From assembly GCF_025133575.1 (NCBI RefSeq), contig NZ_CP104011.1, positions 4,286,965-4,350,964 of the forward strand: a stretch of DNA of 64,000 bases. Direction: 5' to 3'. The position numbers were made by a program, and so were the translations under genes. The notes below the pieces were generated by a model. That model was not told where the DNA came from. It was given only the letters and a program-made list of their open reading frames with translations, and did not search any database. The stretch is from Pseudomonas sp. GCEP-101. Its GTDB lineage: Bacteria > Pseudomonadota > Gammaproteobacteria > Pseudomonadales > Pseudomonadaceae. Each line of letters opens with the position of its first letter. Positions within the stretch are counted from its first letter, which is position 1. Below, piece by piece: positions 38,020 to 46,026 of the stretch.

Positions 38020-38886
38020 CTAGCGCGGCAGCTCGATGCGTTCCAGCTCGCCGGGCACCGTCGGCCAGTCGCGCGCGGCCCAGCGCTCGCGGGCACTGTC
38101 GATCAGCGCGGGGTCGCTGGCGACGAAATTCCAGTTCATCCGCCGCGGGCCGTCCAGCGCGTCGCCCCCGATGATCACCGCGTGGCAGTCGCCGCAGGCG
38201 GACAGGGTGAACGTCTCACCCTCGGGCAGCACCAGCAGTTCATGCAGCGGCAGTGGCTCGTCATCCAGCAGCGCTTCGCCTTCGATCAGGTATAGCGCGC
38301 GTTCGGGGTGTTCGTCAGGAATTGCCAGGGTCGCCCCGGCGGCGAGGTGCAGGTCGGCGTAGAGCGTCTTCGAACGCACCGGTACCGGCGACTCCAGGCA
38401 GAAGCCGCTGCCGGCGATCATGCGGACGCGCACGCCCAGGCTGTCGCTTTCCGGCAGGCTGGCCGCGGCATGATGACTGTAGCTCGGCTCGCAACCTTCC
38501 AGCTCCCGTGGCAGCGCCAGCCAGACCTGCAGGCCATGCAGGCGCGATCCGCTGTGCAGCAGGTCGGCCGGGGTCCGCTCGACGTGGGCGACGCCGCGTC
38601 CGGCGGTCATCCAGCTGACGTCGCCGGGCAGCACGAGCTGGTCCGACCCCAGGCTGTCCTTGTGCTGCACCTGGCCCTCGAACAGGTAGGTGAGGGTGGA
38701 CAGGCCGATGTGCGGATGCTGGCGGATGTCCATGCCGTGCTCCGGCGCGAAGCGGCTCTCGAGCATATGGTCGAAGAACACGAAGGGGCCGACGCTGCGG
38801 CGCTGGGCGGAGGGCAAAGGACGCAGGATGGGGACGCCCTCGACGTCTTCGGCGCGGGGGCGGATGGCTAGCAGGCGGTCGCTCAT
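38020..38886 (-). CDS. Pirin family protein
   Basis: A 288-residue bicupin of the pirin family. The N-terminal cupin contains the metal-binding pattern seen in GMDIRQHPHIGLSTLTYLFEG, in pieces, and HVERTP (His-His-His-Glu site). The second cupin is ARAL-like with LYLIEGEALLDDEPLPLHELLVL. Some pirins have quercetin dioxygenase activity and others act as regulators; neither can be decided here. It is 146 nt from the sugar permease on the same strand. Confidence 0.9.
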   Translation of the reverse strand: MSDRLLAIRPRAEDVEGVPILRPLPSAQRRSVGPFVFFDHMLESRFAPEHGMDIRQHPHIGLSTLTYLFEGQVQHKDSLGSDQLVLPGDVSWMTAGRGVAHVERTPADLLHSGSRLHGLQVWLALPRELEGCEPSYSHHAAASLPESDSLGVRVRMIAGSGFCLESPVPVRSKTLYADLHLAAGATLAIPDEHPERALYLIEGEALLDDEPLPLHELLVLPEGETFTLSACGDCHAVIIGGDALDGPRRMNWNFVASDPALIDSARERWAARDWPTVPGELERIELPR

Positions 38887-39016
38887 GATGGTGTCCAGTG
38901 GTGCGATCCACGCATGATAGACGCTCGCCGCCCGCCTGACCCGCGTGGCGTCAGGCTGTCATCAGGTTGTCACGACGACGTCATAGCCTCGCGCGGACCC
39001 CAACAAGGAGCGCGAC

Positions 39017-39490
39017 ATGTCCATTACCCGCCTGCCAGCCGTCCTGGCTCTCTCCCTGGCATCCGCCTTTGCCGCCTCGGCCTTTGCCGAAGTGCGCGTC
39101 AACGGCCCGGTGGAGTACGGCGTCTTCGTCAGCCACTACAAGGATTACCAGCCGGGCGAGCGCGTGCTGACCCGCAGCGAGCAGGAGATCGAATCCACCA
39201 CCCGCGTGCCGGCCAAGCTGGGCACCAAATTCGGCATGCGCTACCAGCTCAGCGGCAAGCAGGAAGGCGACACGCCCCTGACCCTGCTGTACTTCACCCC
39301 CGGCGTGGTGACCCCGGACGGCCAGCGTCACGACAAGTTCGAGGTGGTGCAGAAGCTGGTGGTGGGCGCGCCCACCGACGTGATGGCCTACCAGTTCACC
39401 GAGAGTCACGAAGTGGTGCAGGGCCAGTGGCGGTTCATGGTGTTTCAGGGCGATCGCCTGCTGGCGGAAAAGACCTTCACCGTCGAGTAA
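39017..39490 (+). CDS. Exported DUF3859 protein
   Basis: A 157-residue protein with a signal peptide (residues 1-24, cleavage after AFA) and a single DUF3859 domain with an immunoglobulin-like, beta-rich sequence (GTKFGMRYQLSG, VQGQWRFMVFQGDRLLAEKTFTV). It is probably periplasmic. AAGGAGC precedes the ATG. It is divergent from pirin and followed by a strong terminator, so it is a single-gene unit. The function is unknown. Confidence 0.87.
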   Translation: MSITRLPAVLALSLASAFAASAFAEVRVNGPVEYGVFVSHYKDYQPGERVLTRSEQEIESTTRVPAKLGTKFGMRYQLSGKQEGDTPLTLLYFTPGVVTPDGQRHDKFEVVQKLVVGAPTDVMAYQFTESHEVVQGQWRFMVFQGDRLLAEKTFTVE

Positions 39491-39515
39491 GTCACGCGGT
39501 AAGAAATGTCTTTAC

Positions 39516-39549
39516 GAAAAAAGCCCGGCCCGGTGCCGGGCTTTTCTTT
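39516..39549 (+). terminator. Rho-independent terminator of the DUF3859 gene
   Basis: AAAAAAGCCCGG and CCGGGCTTTTCTTT pair around a short loop, 26 nt after the stop. Confidence 0.92.
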
Positions 39550-39809
39550 GTCTGCTGAAGGGCACGGATTACATCCTTTCCATTGGCAGAGGGGAAACAG
39601 TTTGTTACTTTGCCTGCACGATAGTCCCAACTCCCGGCGTGCAGACAGAAGAGGAGAGGGAGCCAAAGCGTCCGCAAGCGCTCTGGCAGGAGTGTTACTG
39701 CACGATGGCCCGGCTCGCCGGACGCCCTCGGCAGCCGAGAAACGAATAAGAACAGCGCTGGCCGCAATGGCCGGGGCGATAAATCTTGGCCATGGAGGTA
39801 ATGCTGTCT
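39550..39809 (+). promoter_or_regulatory. Leader and promoter region of the DUF1302/DUF1329 pair
   Basis: About 260 bp without a gene, the AT-richest part near 39575-39625. GGAGGT at 39795-39800 is placed 9 nt before the ATG at 39810 and fixes that start. No confident -35/-10 or sigma-54 pair was found. Confidence 0.45.
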
Positions 39810-41771
39810 ATGAACAGTCGATTGGGTGCGCGCTCGTCCATTTTCTGGGCGCCACGGCGGGCGGGGGCGGTGATGGGACTCTTGCCGCTGCTGGTGGCGG
39901 GCTCGGCCCAGGCCCTGGAATTCAAGCTGGCCGAGAACGAGATCACCGGCTCGCTGGACAGCACGCTGTCCTACGGCGCCATGTGGCGCGTGCAGGGCCG
40001 CGAGAAGAGCAACATCACCGACATCAACGCCGACGACGGCAACCGCAACTTCGATACCGGCCTGGTTTCCCAGGTGTTCAAGCTCACCTCCGACCTCTCG
40101 GCCAAGTACCAGAACTACGGCCTGTTCATGCGTGGCACCGCGTACTACGACACGCAGATCATGGACAAGCGCAACGACTACTACGACACCACCAACGGCG
40201 TGGAGCGTCCCAGCCAGTCGTTTCCCCAGGACGATCACTTCACCGATGACACCCGCCACATCGCCGGACGCAAGGCCGAATTGCTCGATGCCTACCTGTC
40301 CGGCAGCTGGGACGTCGCCGAGCACCCGCTGACCGGCCGCGTCGGCCGCCAGGTGCTGAACTGGGGCGAGGGCGTGTTCTACCGGGGTGGCATCAACACC
40401 ATCAACCCCGTGGACGCCGCGCGCTTCCACCTGCCGGGCTCGGAGCTCAAGGAAGTGCTGGTGCCGACCGAGGCCCTGAGCCTCAACTTCGGCCTGACCG
40501 ACGACCTGTCCATGGAAGGCTTCTACCAGTGGAAGTGGAAGGAGACCCGCCTGGACTCGGTGGGTACCTACTTCTCCGACACCGACCTGTTCAGCGACGG
40601 CGGCAATACCGCCTACACCACCGAGGACAACCCGCTGATCAAGGAACTGCTGGCCGGCTACCCGACCGTGGCGTCCCTCGGCCTGCTGGGCAACGGGCCG
40701 CACGGGCCGAACGCCTACCTGAACCCGAACACCGGTACCTTCAAGGTCGCCAACGTCGGCAAGGACCTGGACGCCCGCGACAGCGGCCAGTTCGGCGTGG
40801 CCTTCCGCTACATCGCCGAGGAGTTGAATTCCACCGAGTTCGGCTTCTACTTCGTCAACTATCACGCCAAGGAACCGCAGATCGCCGTGGACCTGCGCCG
40901 CTACCAGGGCGTCAACGTCGACGAGCTCAATGCCCTGCTCGGCCCGCTGGGCCTGGGTGAAGCGGTGCCCGGCCTGGCCACGCTGGACATGGCGAGCAAC
41001 GCCGAAGCGCGTCGCGACTACGTCGAAGACATCCGCATGTACGGCTTCAGCTTCAATACCACCCTGGGCGATGCCTCGGTCTCCGGCGAGATCGCCTACC
41101 GGCCCAACATGCCCATCAGCATCTCCGCCACCGACGACATCCTCGGCGACCTGCTGACCCAGGGCGTGCTCGGCCAGACCAACCTGTTCGATGCCAACAC
41201 GCCGGCCGGCCAGGCCTGCGCCCCGGTGGCGGGCAAGCAGCTGTGCCGCGGCGAACTGTTCGAAAACTACGAGCGCGCCGAGACGTACAACATCTCGCTG
41301 TCGACCATCTACAACTTCGGCCCGCACCTGTCCTTCGACTCCATGACCGGCGTGGCCGAGATCGCCTCCGAGCACATCCGCGGCAGCAGCCTGGAGTACA
41401 CCGCCTGGGATGGCAGCAAGCGCAAGTTCGTCGGCGCCCAGGACAAGGCCTACGTCGGCGGCAACGGCGACGACGTGCAGATCAGCCGCGACAGCTACGG
41501 CTACACGTTGTTGCTCACCGGTAGCTGGAACGACGTCTACGCTGGCGTGAAGCTGTCGCCCTACGCGGTCTACCAGGAGGACTTCAGCGGCAACTCCGAC
41601 CGCACCGGCAACTTCATCGAAGGGCGCAAGGCCTACACCCTCGGTATCGACGCCAGCTACCTGAACACCTTCGAGGTCGGCACCCAGTACACCAACTACT
41701 ACGGCGCCGGCACCAGCAACTCCATGCGCGACCGCGACAACGTCTCGATCACCGCGAAATACTCGTTCTGA
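39810..41771 (+). CDS. DUF1302 family outer-membrane protein
   Basis: A 653-residue exported protein. The N-terminal signal peptide has an arginine-rich n-region and ends near AGSAQALEF (about residue 37). The rest is rich in alternating-polarity strands and aromatic girdle residues and ends in aromatic Phe (ITAKYSF), as outer-membrane barrels do. DUF1302 proteins are predicted beta-barrels of pseudomonads almost always encoded beside DUF1329. The ATG at 39810 is chosen for the GGAGGT 9 nt upstream. A DUF1329 gene follows by 13 nt. Export or uptake of a lipid-like compound has been suggested for such pairs; nothing here is specific. Confidence 0.86.
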   Translation: MNSRLGARSSIFWAPRRAGAVMGLLPLLVAGSAQALEFKLAENEITGSLDSTLSYGAMWRVQGREKSNITDINADDGNRNFDTGLVSQVFKLTSDLSAKYQNYGLFMRGTAYYDTQIMDKRNDYYDTTNGVERPSQSFPQDDHFTDDTRHIAGRKAELLDAYLSGSWDVAEHPLTGRVGRQVLNWGEGVFYRGGINTINPVDAARFHLPGSELKEVLVPTEALSLNFGLTDDLSMEGFYQWKWKETRLDSVGTYFSDTDLFSDGGNTAYTTEDNPLIKELLAGYPTVASLGLLGNGPHGPNAYLNPNTGTFKVANVGKDLDARDSGQFGVAFRYIAEELNSTEFGFYFVNYHAKEPQIAVDLRRYQGVNVDELNALLGPLGLGEAVPGLATLDMASNAEARRDYVEDIRMYGFSFNTTLGDASVSGEIAYRPNMPISISATDDILGDLLTQGVLGQTNLFDANTPAGQACAPVAGKQLCRGELFENYERAETYNISLSTIYNFGPHLSFDSMTGVAEIASEHIRGSSLEYTAWDGSKRKFVGAQDKAYVGGNGDDVQISRDSYGYTLLLTGSWNDVYAGVKLSPYAVYQEDFSGNSDRTGNFIEGRKAYTLGIDASYLNTFEVGTQYTNYYGAGTSNSMRDRDNVSITAKYSF

Positions 41772-41784
41772 TCCGGAGAGGACC

Positions 41785-43155
41785 ATGTACAAGAAGAGTT
41801 CCCTGATCGTCCTGGCCACGCTGACGGCCCTCGCCGTCACCGATGCGCGTGCCGCCGTCCCGGCCGACCAGGCCAGCCAGCTCAAGAGCAGCCTGACGCC
41901 CATGGGCGCGGAGAAGGCCGGCAACGCCGCCGGCAGCATTCCCGCCTGGACTGGCGGCCTGACCTCGGCGCCGGCCGGCTACAAGGGGCCGGGTGCGCAT
42001 CATGTCGACCCGTTCGCCGGCGAGAAGCCGAAGTTCGTCATCACCAAGGCCAACCTCGACCAGTACAAGGCCAACCTCACGCCGGGGCAGATCGCACTGT
42101 TCAATGCCTACCCCGACACCTACCAGATGCCGGTCTACCCGACCCACCGCACCGGCTCGGCGCCGCAGTGGATCTACGACAACATCTACAAGAACGCCAC
42201 CAGCGCCAAGCTCGTCGAAGGCGGCAACGGCTTCTCCGATGCCTACGGCGGCGTGCCGTTCCCGATTCCGCAGAGTGGCGTGGAGGCAGTGTGGAACCAC
42301 ATCGCCCGCTATCGCGGCACCTACATCGTGCGGCGCTCCTCCCAGGCCGGCGTCCAGCGCAACGGCGCCTACTCGCTGGTCACCTCTCAGGACGAGGCGC
42401 TGTTCCGCTTCTATGACCCCAAGGGCAGCTACGACAAGCTCGGCAACACACTGTTCTACTACATGACCTTCACCACCGCGCCGGCGCGCCTGGCGGGTAA
42501 CGGCGCCCTCGTGCAGGAGACCCTCGACCAGGTCAAGGAGCCGCGCCAGGCCTGGGGCTACAACCCCGGCCAGCGCCGCGTGCGCCGCGCCCCGACCCTG
42601 GCCTACGACACGCCCATCGAAGATTCCGATGGCCTGCGCACCGCCGACGACACCGACATGTACAACGGCGCGCCGGACCGCTACGACTGGACCCTGGTGG
42701 GCAAGAAGGAAATCTACATTCCCTACAACAACTACCAGATCACCAGCCCGGAGGTTAAGTACAAGGACCTGCTCACCCCCGGCCACGTCAATCCCAAGTA
42801 CACCCGCTACGAACTGCACCGCGTGTGGGTCGTGGACGGCAAGCTGAAGCCCGGCGCGCGGCACATCTACTCGCGCCGCACCCTGTACCTCGACGAGGAC
42901 AGCTGGGGCGCCGCCGTGGTGGACCAGTACGACGGCCGTGGCGAACTGTGGCGCGTGTCGCTGGCCTACCTGAAGAGCTTCTACGAGCAACCGATGGTCT
43001 GGACCGCGCTGGACACCTTCCACGATCTCCAGGCGCACCGCTACAGCATCCAGTGGCTGGACAACGAAGAGCCCGGCACCGCCGACTTCAGCCAGCCGGC
43101 CCCGGACGAGTCCAACTTCAGCCCCTCGGCGCTGCGACGCAAGGCATCGCGCTGA
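41785..43155 (+). CDS. DUF1329 family exported protein
   Basis: A 456-residue periplasmic protein with a signal peptide (MYKKSSLIVLATLTALAV..., cleavage after DARA at about residue 23) and a full DUF1329 domain, whose fold resembles LolA/LolB lipoprotein carriers. The GAEKAGNAAGSIPAWTGGL opening and QRRVRRAPTLAYDTP and RYELHRVWVV blocks are typical. It follows the DUF1302 gene directly, and the two are an obligate pair in many pseudomonads. An RND/MMPL transporter and regulator that often accompany them are not in this window. A terminator follows. Confidence 0.88.
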   Translation: MYKKSSLIVLATLTALAVTDARAAVPADQASQLKSSLTPMGAEKAGNAAGSIPAWTGGLTSAPAGYKGPGAHHVDPFAGEKPKFVITKANLDQYKANLTPGQIALFNAYPDTYQMPVYPTHRTGSAPQWIYDNIYKNATSAKLVEGGNGFSDAYGGVPFPIPQSGVEAVWNHIARYRGTYIVRRSSQAGVQRNGAYSLVTSQDEALFRFYDPKGSYDKLGNTLFYYMTFTTAPARLAGNGALVQETLDQVKEPRQAWGYNPGQRRVRRAPTLAYDTPIEDSDGLRTADDTDMYNGAPDRYDWTLVGKKEIYIPYNNYQITSPEVKYKDLLTPGHVNPKYTRYELHRVWVVDGKLKPGARHIYSRRTLYLDEDSWGAAVVDQYDGRGELWRVSLAYLKSFYEQPMVWTALDTFHDLQAHRYSIQWLDNEEPGTADFSQPAPDESNFSPSALRRKASR

Positions 43156-43165
43156 GCATGCAAAC

Positions 43166-43194
43166 GAAAAGGCCCCGCGAGGGGCCTTTTTCTT
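43166..43194 (+). terminator. Rho-independent terminator of the DUF1302/DUF1329 unit
   Basis: AAAAGGCCCC-GCGA-GGGGCCTTTTT starting 10 nt after the DUF1329 stop. Confidence 0.93.
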
Positions 43195-43607
43195 TTCCAG
43201 ACGCGCACGACGCCTGTAGGAGCGAGCTCGCGAACCGCATGGCACGGTGCCCCTCTGTATAAACAGACTACGCCCGCTATTACGCGCATGGTGCGCTTCT
43301 GTGTGCGGGCGCCACGCGCAGGCACTTCCCGGTGCGAACCTATTCCGCCGCGATGGATTTCGCGGACAAGGTCCGCTCCTACGCCTCCGCCCCCTGTAGG
43401 AGCGGGCCATGCCCGCGATCCGCCGGCAGGGCCGGCGCATGCCGGGTCCCGGTAGGAGCGAGCTTGCTCGCGAACCGCAAGGCACGATGCTCCTACAACG
43501 GACTCGCTCCAACGCCTCAGTCCACGTAGGAGCGGACCTTGTCCGCGAAATCCCTCCGCTTGCCGAGCCGTTTCCATTACCTTCCCAGCCCCACAATCCT
43601 GCCGCCC
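43195..43607. repeat. REP-rich gap between DUF1329 and hypE
   Basis: Five REP palindromes with three core types: 43215-43236 (AGCGAGCTCGCG), 43361-43382 (CGCGGACAAGGTCCGC), 43395-43419 (GCGGGCCATGCCCGC), 43451-43475 (GAGCGAGCTTGCTCGCGAA) and 43525-43550 (GCGGACCTTGTCCGC). No gene is seen in this gap. It marks the downstream edge of the hydrogenase locus. No clear terminator for the hyp genes is visible. Confidence 0.78.
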
Positions 43608-44669
43608 CTAGCAAATCCGCGGCAATTGCTCGCCCGCCAGCCAGTCGACGATACGGCGGCCGCCGAAGCGGGTCTTCATCTTCACGAAGCCATGGCTGTC
43701 CTCGATGACGCTGCCGATCCGCGCGGCCTGCGTGCCCAGTGGATGGGCGCGCATGGCCTGCAGCAGGGCGTCGGCGTCCTGCGCGGCGCAGATCGCCACC
43801 AGCTTGCCCTCGTTGGCGACGTACAGCGGGTCGAGCCCGAGCAGTTCGCAGGCGGCCTCCACCTGCGGCTGCACCGGGATGGCGGCTTCGTCGAGCAGCA
43901 TGCCCACCCCGGATTGCCCGGCGATCTCGTTGAGCGTCGTGGCCAGCCCGCCGCGGGTGGGGTCGCGCAGTACGCGCACGCCCGGCACGGCGTCCAGCAT
44001 CTGCGCCACGAGCCCGTGCAGGGCCGCGCTGTCGGAACGGATCTGCGTGTCGAATTCCAGGGACTCGCGTTGCGAAAGAATCGCCACGCCGTGCTCGCCG
44101 ATGCTGCCGGACACCAGGATCGCATCGCCGGGCCGGGCGCGGTGGCCGCTGGTGTCGATGCCGGCCGCCACCACGCCCACCCCCGTGGTGCTGATAAACA
44201 CGCCATCGCCCTTGCCACGCTCCACCACCTTGGTATCGCCGGTGACGATGGCGACGCCGGCTTCCTGCGCGGCGCGGCCCATGGAATCGGCGATGCGCTT
44301 GAGGTCGGCCAGGGGGAAGCCCTCTTCGAGGATAAAGCTGGCCGACAGGTACAGCGGGCGCGCGCCGCCCATGGCGACGTCGTTCAGCGTGCCGTGCACC
44401 GAGAGGCTGCCGATGTCGCCACCGGGGAAGAACAGCGGCGAGATGACGTGGGCGTCGGTCGCCATCACCAGTCGCTCGCCCGCGCCGATCACCGGTGCCA
44501 GCGTCGCGCCATCGTTGCCCTGGCGCAGCCAGGGATTGTCGAAGGCGCGCAGGAAGATTTCCTCGATCAGTTGCGCAGAGGCGCGGCCGCCGGAGCCGTG
44601 GGCCATCTCGATGCGGCCGTCGCGCAGATTCAGCGGGCGCACGTAGCCGCGTTTGACGGGCGAGTTCAT
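43608..44669 (-). CDS. hypE: Hydrogenase expression/formation protein HypE
   Basis: Dehydrates a carbamoylated C-terminal cysteine to thiocyanate and so donates the cyanide ligands of the Ni-Fe site. It has 353 residues. An AIR-synthase-like ATPase fold carries HGSGGRASAQLI at the N-terminus, GGDIGSLSVHGTLNDVAMGGA and TGDTKVVERG; the invariant PRIC C-terminus with the acceptor cysteine is the last residue. The ATG at 44669 overlaps the hypD stop by four bases. It is the last gene of the locus, and the hypX gene seen after hypE in Cupriavidus is not here. Confidence 0.97.
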   Translation of the reverse strand: MNSPVKRGYVRPLNLRDGRIEMAHGSGGRASAQLIEEIFLRAFDNPWLRQGNDGATLAPVIGAGERLVMATDAHVISPLFFPGGDIGSLSVHGTLNDVAMGGARPLYLSASFILEEGFPLADLKRIADSMGRAAQEAGVAIVTGDTKVVERGKGDGVFISTTGVGVVAAGIDTSGHRARPGDAILVSGSIGEHGVAILSQRESLEFDTQIRSDSAALHGLVAQMLDAVPGVRVLRDPTRGGLATTLNEIAGQSGVGMLLDEAAIPVQPQVEAACELLGLDPLYVANEGKLVAICAAQDADALLQAMRAHPLGTQAARIGSVIEDSHGFVKMKTRFGGRRIVDWLAGEQLPRIC

Positions 44670-45796
44670 AGGTTGACGGCCTCGATGTCCTTGTAGCGCC
44701 CATAGGCGTAGTGCGCCGCGCAGGCGCCTTCGTTGGAAACCATGCACGAGCCGACCGGGTTTTCCGGCGTGCAGACGCTGCCGAACAGGCGGCAGTCGAC
44801 GGGGCGCTTCTGCCCGCGCAGGATCGGCCCGCATTCGCAGGCCTTGTGGTCCGGCACCGACTGGTAGTGCAGGGCAAAGCGCGCCTCGGCGTCGTGTCGG
44901 GCGAAGGCCGGGCGGATACGCCGGGCACTCGCCGGCATCTCGCCCAGACCACGCCACTCGAAGCAGTCGCGCAGCTCGAAAACCTCCTCCATCAGCGCCT
45001 GCATCGGCCGGCTGCCCTCGTCGCTGACGGCGCGGATGAACTCGTTCTGCACCTCGGCACGACCGTCATTGACCTGCTGCACCAGCATGAGGATGGCCTG
45101 CAGCACATCCAGTGGCTCGAAGCCGGCGATCACCACCGGCTTGCGGTAGCGCCGGCCGAATTCGGCATAGGCGCCCGCGCCGATGACGATGCTGACGTGG
45201 GCGGGGCCGACGAAGCCGTCCAGCGGCACCGCCTCGTCCTCCGGCGTGTCGAGGATGTGGGCAATGGCCGGCGGGGTGAGGACGTGGCAGCAGAGCACAC
45301 TGAAGTTATCGACCTTGCGCCGTGCCGCCTCGCGGATCACCAGGGCGGTGGGCGGCGTGGTGGTTTCGAAGCCGACCGCGAAGAACACCACCTCGCGCCC
45401 AGGGTTGGCTTCGGCGATCTTCAGCGCGTCCTGGGGCGAATAGATCATGCGGATGTCCGCGCCCCGCGCCTTGGCGCGCAGCAGCGAGAGGCAGTCGGAG
45501 GCCGGCACGCGCATCGTGTCGCCATAGCTGCAGAGGATGACCTGCTGCTCCAGCGCCAGGCGGATGGCCAGGTCGATGCGCCCGATGGGCAACACGCAGA
45601 CCGGGCAGCCAGGGCCGTGGATCATCCGCACGTTGGCGGGCAACAGGTCGCTCACGCCGTAACGGGAGATGGCGTGGGTATGCCCGCCGCAGAATTCCAT
45701 GAAGCGGTACTCCCGCTCCGGTTGCGTCGCCGCGCGGATGCGTTCGGCGATCTGCCGGGCCAGTTCGCCGTCGCGGTATTCGTCGATGTACTTCAT
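44666..45796 (-). CDS. hypD: Hydrogenase formation protein HypD
   Basis: A [4Fe-4S] scaffold on which, together with HypC, the Fe(CN)2CO unit is built. It has 376 residues. The signature motifs are FMEFCGGHTHAI, IHGPGCPVCVLPIGRID and the VGFETTTPPTA block; the C-terminal cluster-ligand cysteines appear in DHKACECGPILRG, VDCRLFGSVCTPENPVGSCMVS and EGACAAHY. The ATG at 45796 overlaps the hypC stop by four bases. Translational coupling with both neighbours is implied. Confidence 0.97.
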   Translation of the reverse strand: MKYIDEYRDGELARQIAERIRAATQPEREYRFMEFCGGHTHAISRYGVSDLLPANVRMIHGPGCPVCVLPIGRIDLAIRLALEQQVILCSYGDTMRVPASDCLSLLRAKARGADIRMIYSPQDALKIAEANPGREVVFFAVGFETTTPPTALVIREAARRKVDNFSVLCCHVLTPPAIAHILDTPEDEAVPLDGFVGPAHVSIVIGAGAYAEFGRRYRKPVVIAGFEPLDVLQAILMLVQQVNDGRAEVQNEFIRAVSDEGSRPMQALMEEVFELRDCFEWRGLGEMPASARRIRPAFARHDAEARFALHYQSVPDHKACECGPILRGQKRPVDCRLFGSVCTPENPVGSCMVSNEGACAAHYAYGRYKDIEAVNL

Positions 45797-46026
45797 GGCT
45801 TTAGCCCCGGGGAGTGGCCCAGTTCGTTGAACATGGCGAGGGTGCGCTGCGCTTCGTCCGGGTCGATCAGGCCGAGGGCGTAGCCCACATGGACGATGAC
45901 GTAGTCGCCCAGCTGCACGCCGTCGACCAGCGCCAGGGACACTTCCCTGCGGATGCCGCCGAGGTCGACCAGCGCCTGGTCGTTGTCGCGCAGTTCGACC
46001 ACGCGGGCGGGAATGGCTAGGCACAT
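45793..46026 (-). CDS. hypC: Hydrogenase maturation chaperone HypC
   Basis: A 77-residue chaperone that binds HypD through its N-terminal cysteine and hands the iron unit to the large subunit. [12 protein letters not shown] has the essential Cys2, and GDYVIVHVGYALGLID is the conserved core. It overlaps hypF by 10 nt and hypD by 4 nt. A second HypC-like gene of the locus (hoxL) is a separate, hydrogenase-specific paralogue. Confidence 0.96.
   Translation of the reverse strand: MCLAIPARVVELRDNDQALVDLGGIRREVSLALVDGVQLGDYVIVHVGYALGLIDPDEAQRTLAMFNELGHSPGLKP

Noticed and set aside
41749..44952. A 1067-codon minus-strand frame spanning DUF1329, the REP tract and hypE
   Set aside because: It crosses a terminator and REP palindromes and runs out of frame through hypE; its composition is that of a shadow frame.
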